A DNA stretch of 64,000 nt. Source: Forficula auricularia. Its lineage: Eukaryota > Arthropoda > Insecta > Dermaptera > Forficulidae. The translations under genes and the position numbers were made by a program. The notes under the pieces are model-generated. The model saw nothing but the letters and a program-made list of their open reading frames with translations. It was not told the origin of the DNA and searched no databases. The stretch lies in the NCBI GenBank assembly GCA_024734495.1, contig JALMQS010000153.1, forward strand, positions 9,697,294-9,761,293, written 5' to 3'. Positions 59,133 through 64,000 of this stretch are shown piece by piece; position 1 is the first letter of the stretch; each line of letters starts with the position of its first letter.

Positions 59133-61369
59133 TGAAATCGTGACTTTACTAATTTTACCTTGAAAAATAAAGTTTATCAATTATAAATTGTTGGTAATTT
59201 AAGGTAAGTAATTATAATCAATAATAACAATAATGAAATAATTTATCACGATATTTCAATGGTGAACAATTAATTCTTCACTTGAGGATAATCAAAATTG
59301 ACGTTAAAATGTTATTGTAAACAATCTATTCAAAATTGGTTTTAATAATACATTAATTCAATGTAAATAATGAATTATCGATTGGTACAACCCAATTGAC
59401 TGGAAATTTAAATTTTAATATAAAATAATTTATTCAAATTAATTATCACTATTAAATTAATCAAAACTGTACAGAATGGATTGTTCACTTGAGAAAATAA
59501 TTAATTGGGAAGTCAGTATTAATAAAAATTAATATTCAAAAGCCCTAATTCCTTCAGTCAAATTTTGACAGGTGAGTTATAATATTTAGTTTTTATTTAA
59601 TTTTTTAAATTTAATATAAATAGTTTTATTATCTAATAATGTGCAATTTGCAGTCCTTATCAGTTAATTTAATCGGTATGTAATTATTTAGTTTTAGTTC
59701 ATTTGACTTAACCATTCATTAATGTTGATGACATGGTTTGTTTATTTACATGTTTTTTGACAGTTGTCAAATACTATTTGTTTTGACAGATGTCACTCTC
59801 TTACCTGATTCATTTGACGTCAAATATACTTCCTGATTACACTTCAATCAGGTGTTTAACTCTTTCAAATTTTCACACAAATCTTAATTTAATTAATTAA
59901 ATTAAACAATTTCAACCTTTGGTCATAATCATGTATTTCTTATAATATTATTAATTTTAATTTAATATCAATTTTCTCCATAAATGTTATTATTATATTT
60001 TGGTAATTTTTCTGCAACAACACATCCGCTAAATAATAATCGCGATTATTTAATTTAAACGTTTTATGAACAACTGGTATTGGAATACGCTTCAATGCAT
60101 ATTCAATTGATTTAATGATTTATTGTGAAGAATGGATCGGAATTTTGTCTGTGATTTGTGTCACTATTCTCTTGACCACTAGGTAGGTTTTATTGAAATG
60201 GAGTTGTCAACTGATTCGGATACTACCGACCCATTTGGGGACTATACATTTAATATAAGTTAAACTTGGTTTGTTTACTTTTTTTCTAATAGCTCAGTGA
60301 CAATTCCCAGAATTACGTTCCTCCCGCGGTTTCAATATTTTGATCACATGACACAGCGTGGGTCCGCCATCTTTCTTTTAGTATTTTTCAATTACCAGCT
60401 AATTTAATTTTAATATTAAAAAATTTGCTTTTAATTCAAGGTTTTTTTTTTTTTTTTCGAATGTTTTATTGCAATCAAATTACTTTGATTTAGTATTTGA
60501 TTTTTAATTTAATTTGATTAATTCCTTATTAAGGTGACCGGGATAATTGAAAGTGTTTGCTTTAATTAATTATTCAAACTTAAAGTTAAATATAATTCAA
60601 TACAAATTTTATAAATTTTTATTTTTAAATTGTTAATTTTAAATATTTTAAGTGTTTGAGTTCAAAAGTTTTACGAAATTGAATGGAACATCAAAGAGTT
60701 CAATATGACGCCATGCGTTGGCTTTGGCCCGCGTTAGTTATTAATTCGAACCGGTAGCGAATTATGCTCAATTGTATATTGAAAAAAAAGTACGTAGGGA
60801 GTTTGATAATTCAATTGAATGCACTTCAATGTTTTACTTAGCTGTTGTCTTCCACAGGTAATTGAACACGTGTCCAAGGACACACGCCGAAGACGCCGGT
60901 GTTCGCCGATGTCCGAAATTTGCCGATATTTCTGGCAAATATTCTTTTCCCTCTGTAGAATCACACTTAACAGGTTCACGGACACATTCACAAACCCTAA
61001 ATGTAATGAGATTAGGTGGATTCACAAAGATTTTTGCTAACACATGTAATTCACTGGGACTAATACGACTTAGGTGTTATCACTTTGAAGGTCAATATAC
61101 AAGAGGTCGGTCGCTTCCGCTCGGAGGCCGCTTGCCTCCTTCTATGCAGACTTAATTAGTTATCACGCCACCACAGGGAGACACTAATCAATCAGCGGTG
61201 ATTTATCGAGGTCTCTTTGTCTATAGATGTCATTACGTGTCCCTTTCCAAGGTTCATTCAAATTCCTTTTTTTATATCACTTTATTTTAATTATAGTTTA
61301 AACAATTATTTTAACATATAATATTTAATTTTATTCACAATTATAAGTATGACGGTGGTTTTCGTCACA
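59133..61369 (-). mobile_element. 3' LTR of Ty3/Gypsy-type element
   Basis: On the - strand the LTR starts TGTGACGAAAACCACCGTCA next to a polypurine tract AAGGGGGGGAA (61370-61380) and ends near GTCACGATTTCA at 59133. Its length of about 2.2 kb is long for a Gypsy element. The near-identical copy at 1-2231 supports its limits. The exact terminal bases are uncertain by a few positions. Confidence 0.8.
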
Positions 61370-62787
61370 TTCCCCCCCTTCAGAAATCAAATAATCTTCT
61401 ATTGGATTTCTGAACTTGACTGAAGTTATTTGGACTCTGATTTTATTGGTTCACTTTTTGGTGTTACCAGTTTACTTAAATCTAAATTGGCTTTTCCGCC
61501 TTTTCATATAAATAAACAAAAATTTATATCAGGGTGATTTTCCCTTTATACCCGCAATGATATTACCCCCAACCCCTTTCTATTTTGTTCCTAACCCAAT
61601 TATTCATTAATAAATTTATCCCCAATCTTCCATTTCCAGGTCCGATCGCTCACTGTCACTCCCAATCATGATCCGTCAGGTTGTTTTAATTCTGTATCTA
61701 ACCAACATACTACCATTCCTTACGTGAAACCTACCAACGTTTTCTTAGCTTGAAAAGCTTTGACTTCTTCCACGTCATGACTATTCAGGCTGGTCATCTC
61801 GGCCAATCCTACACTAACTCGGAATTGTTACTACTAACTTTTGGATTGATCATTCATTTTAGGGTCGTTGCCCAGTATTTCCTTAGAAACCACACATTTA
61901 CGTTAGATTGTATTATTTTACACACTAGTGGCAATGAATGTCACCGGCTGCTTCACTCTTCCCCATCAATGCTGGACCAGGGTACCGCGCGCTAAACAAA
62001 TCATTCCATGTCATTGATCTCCACTATTCGTACCGAAGATAGGTTGGAACTTCCCACTCATGAATTCGGGCTATTGATTATCTATTTTATTTCTCAATTA
62101 TGACATTATCCTAGGTGGTACGGTTATGAGGTGGTTATTTGTGACCAATTTATCGTGAGTTATCTAGTTTTATTATGGATCTACCATGTTGTTCAATTTA
62201 AGACCTTTCTGTAGGGTTTTTTAAGAACCCCCCCCCAATTATTGTTATTTGTTTTCCTGGCAATCCCCCCCATTCCCAATTACTTCAATGGTTTATTACT
62301 GATTCTAATTTTGTTTTCCCCCAAATTAATTCGAACTTTTGTCCGAAGGTCTTTCGTCTGTCCTTCTGGTCCGGTGTAATATTGAAGACTTAATTGACTG
62401 GTTGTTGGTGTCGTTAGTTACTTAGGACCTAGATTAGTAAGAACGCGCTTATTCTATGTTAGTTAGAACTAGGGTTAGTAGAAAAAGAACGCATTTACAA
62501 TGTTTAGTGGTTAGTAACTTAGGTCTAAGTTTAGTACGAACGAACTTATGCTAAATTAAGGGTAAGTACTTAATCTAGTGTTAGTACGAACGTATTTACA
62601 AATTATCTTCACTTCATTACACTTTTCCAGAATATGTCCGTTTGTCGTTTTGGTCAAAATTTTGTCATTCAATAGGGACGATTGTCTGTAACGTCTCGTT
62701 ATTAATAGGGTGTTACTATTTAGGATACTCAAAGGAATGTGAAGTAGGGGCTGAGCCTCCCCTTTAGCCTAAGGCCACATTCAACTG

Positions 62788-63060
62788 TCAGTTCAACTCG
62801 GTGATCGGTGAATGATATTCTTTCACACTTCTAATATTGAACGTCCCTATTGTTCTACCATTTTCATGTTCTAATTGATATGCATTGGGTAACACCTTGG
62901 ATACCCGGTATGGTCCCCAACTGTAGAGTAGGAATAACTTCCTACTCTCTGCTTCTCCTGATTTCGGGAATTCCTAGAGCTTTAACCATTACTAAAATTC
63001 CCCACTTTAAATTGTGTCGCCCTTTTGGTACGGTATCGTTTCTGTCTCTTCTCAATTTTC
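62788..63060 (-). pseudogene. Integrase C-terminal domain
   Basis: The segments KKIEKRQKRYRTKRATQFKV, LVMVKALGIPE, WGPYRVSKVLPNAYQLEHE and NGRTIGTFNIRSVKEYHSPI are the SH3-like C-terminal part of a Gypsy-type integrase, read with small frame changes and ending at 62788. Confidence 0.75.
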
Positions 63061-63088
63061 TTTTCAACTCCTTTTCGGATTTTGCTTT

Positions 63089-64000
63089 TTATAATTTGGT
63101 TATTTTCCCGAGGGATACCTCCCAAGTTGTAATACTGGTGGGTTTGACCTTAATGAAGCTGGTTGGGTTTTGTTTAATGCGTATGGGTTCCTGATCTTTC
63201 ATTACTATTTGGTGTTGATAGTGTCTTATCCTTCCTGGTCGTTCAGAAAAAACCCTCTCGTATTGGTCTAATAACTGTTCGAGTTGGGCCTTTTGTTCCC
63301 GGCTGAGGGGTAGTTGGTTCAGGACACCCTGATTAAATACCACTGCTACCAACTGTACTGTTGGATTTTGATCCTCCATCTCTCCGGCATTCTCGCTAGT
63401 GATTGTTATTTTTTGATGGTTTCCCGTATATATGACTACTTGGAAATGGTTACACCAATCAATTCCTAATATGCAATCGATTGGTAACGATTCTGCTACT
63501 AGAAAATTCCAAGAAAAGATTAACTTTTGGTACTGCCATTGAATCCGAGCTTGGTGTGAGATTTTTTGGGTTCTCTTCTCTCCGATTACCCCTTTTAACA
63601 TACTTGATGTTGTGGGAAGGATTCCTAGCAATTCTCGGGATGACAGTTGATGTTTTAAGACTGACCTCTTTATAAGAGACACCTCACTTCCTGTGTCCAC
63701 CAGTGCCCATATTATGCCCTTTTGGCATTTCAGTGGCAGCCATATGCAACTGGGGGCAGGATGCGGGTTCTCCTGATGGTCTTGCGTATATATAACCGCT
63801 GTCATTGGTTCATTGTTTACTTCTCTCTCCTCCTGGTTCAATCGGCGTTTTTTTTTTCTTCTTATGATGGTTTGTTCAGACTCTATTAATTCATCCTCTT
63901 CCGAGGACGAATTATGGCCGATTGCTTCGATTCTATCAGGCCGTTTCCTTTTCAGGATTACTCTGACCCGATTTCCTTCCGCTGGTGGTATTACTGCCGT
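63089..64000 (-). CDS. Gypsy-type Pol, protease and RT start (partial)
   Basis: The frame is open from the window edge to a stop at 63089. It holds a basic segment IIRRKKKRRLNQEEREVNNE, the aspartic protease active site ALVDTGSEVSLI, the second protease landmark CILGIDWCNHF, and the usual link to RT, YERVFSERPGRIRHYQHQIV. The sequence after that departs from RT within about 30 residues because of the deletion. Gag would lie outside the window. The protein is non-functional as a polymerase. Confidence 0.8.
   Translation of the reverse strand, partial: TAVIPPAEGNRVRVILKRKRPDRIEAIGHNSSSEEDELIESEQTIIRRKKKRRLNQEEREVNNEPMTAVIYTQDHQENPHPAPSCIWLPLKCQKGIIWALVDTGSEVSLIKRSVLKHQLSSRELLGILPTTSSMLKGVIGEKRTQKISHQARIQWQYQKLIFSWNFLVAESLPIDCILGIDWCNHFQVVIYTGNHQKITITSENAGEMEDQNPTVQLVAVVFNQGVLNQLPLSREQKAQLEQLLDQYERVFSERPGRIRHYQHQIVMKDQEPIRIKQNPTSFIKVKPTSITTWEVSLGKITKL

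Larger units (their letters stand above)
61370..64000 (-). mobile_element. Internal region of the Gypsy-type element, with large deletion
   Basis: Going in element order (right to left): a Gag-Pol region entering at the window edge, aspartic protease, start of the RT region, then directly the integrase C-terminus and about 1.4 kb of 3' non-coding DNA to the polypurine tract. RT core, RNase H and the integrase catalytic domain are missing. No envelope-like frame was recognised in 61370-62787. Confidence 0.8.

Noticed and set aside
61750..61995. Envelope-like gene in the Gypsy 3' region
   Set aside because: The frame is on the wrong strand for the element and has no signal peptide or membrane segment of the expected kind.

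Overview
The window is AT-rich, intron-bearing eukaryotic DNA dominated by transposable elements. Two cytochrome P450 genes of CYP4 type, a nardilysin-like exon pair and the mix of Helitrons, RTE/Jockey/I-type LINEs, Penelope elements and tRNA-derived SINEs point to an insect. I cannot name the order from sequence alone. All host-gene introns that I resolved have GT..AG ends. There is one 100-base run of N (12426-12525), so this is a scaffolded assembly.

Host genes. A CYP4-type P450 lies on the + strand at 23682-32142. Nine exons are resolved with consistent phases, carrying the I-helix, ExxR, the PERF-like segment and the heme-binding motif, but roughly the first 170 residues are not visible. 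A second CYP4 gene on the + strand (53915-57963) shows the complementary part: five exons from the proline-rich hinge to the exon homologous to the first visible exon of gene 1. A Ty3/Gypsy-type element follows about 1.2 kb downstream. At 6077-6447 (-) two exons of a nardilysin-like M16 zinc metallopeptidase remain, with one missing base.

Layout. 1-2231 is an LTR copy and 59133-61369 is a near-identical one, the latter attached to an internally deleted Gypsy element running to the window end on the - strand. 3-13 kb holds a foldback MITE inside a SINE, a Helitron with textbook ends containing a hAT-type MITE, a SINE with a clear target duplication and a Jockey fragment. 12.5-22.3 kb is built of Helentron-like units with ~117-bp tandem repeats, partly arranged as inverted arrays and interrupted by a nearly intact RTE-type LINE. 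33-43 kb contains Tc1/mariner remnants, a 180-bp tandem repeat, a decayed I-type LINE with RNase H, and another Helentron-like unit. 43.3-53.4 kb is a nested stack: an I-type LINE on the - strand, split by a 5.4-kb foldback structure with ~1-kb arms (itself holding a SINE, Penelope debris and two further palindromes), next to an RTE LINE carrying a Jockey insert.

Both P450 genes carry Penelope-like elements (GIY-YIG type, inverted terminal repeats) in introns. Penelope-associated sequences at 55.7 kb and 45.7 kb contain hammerhead-ribozyme-like motifs. I did not find an obvious new multi-gene system. The points most worth checking are the hammerhead-like motifs, the inverted tandem-array Helentron-like family, the 5.4-kb foldback, the orphan-ORF transposon at 28.9-30.2 kb and the split P450 pair.
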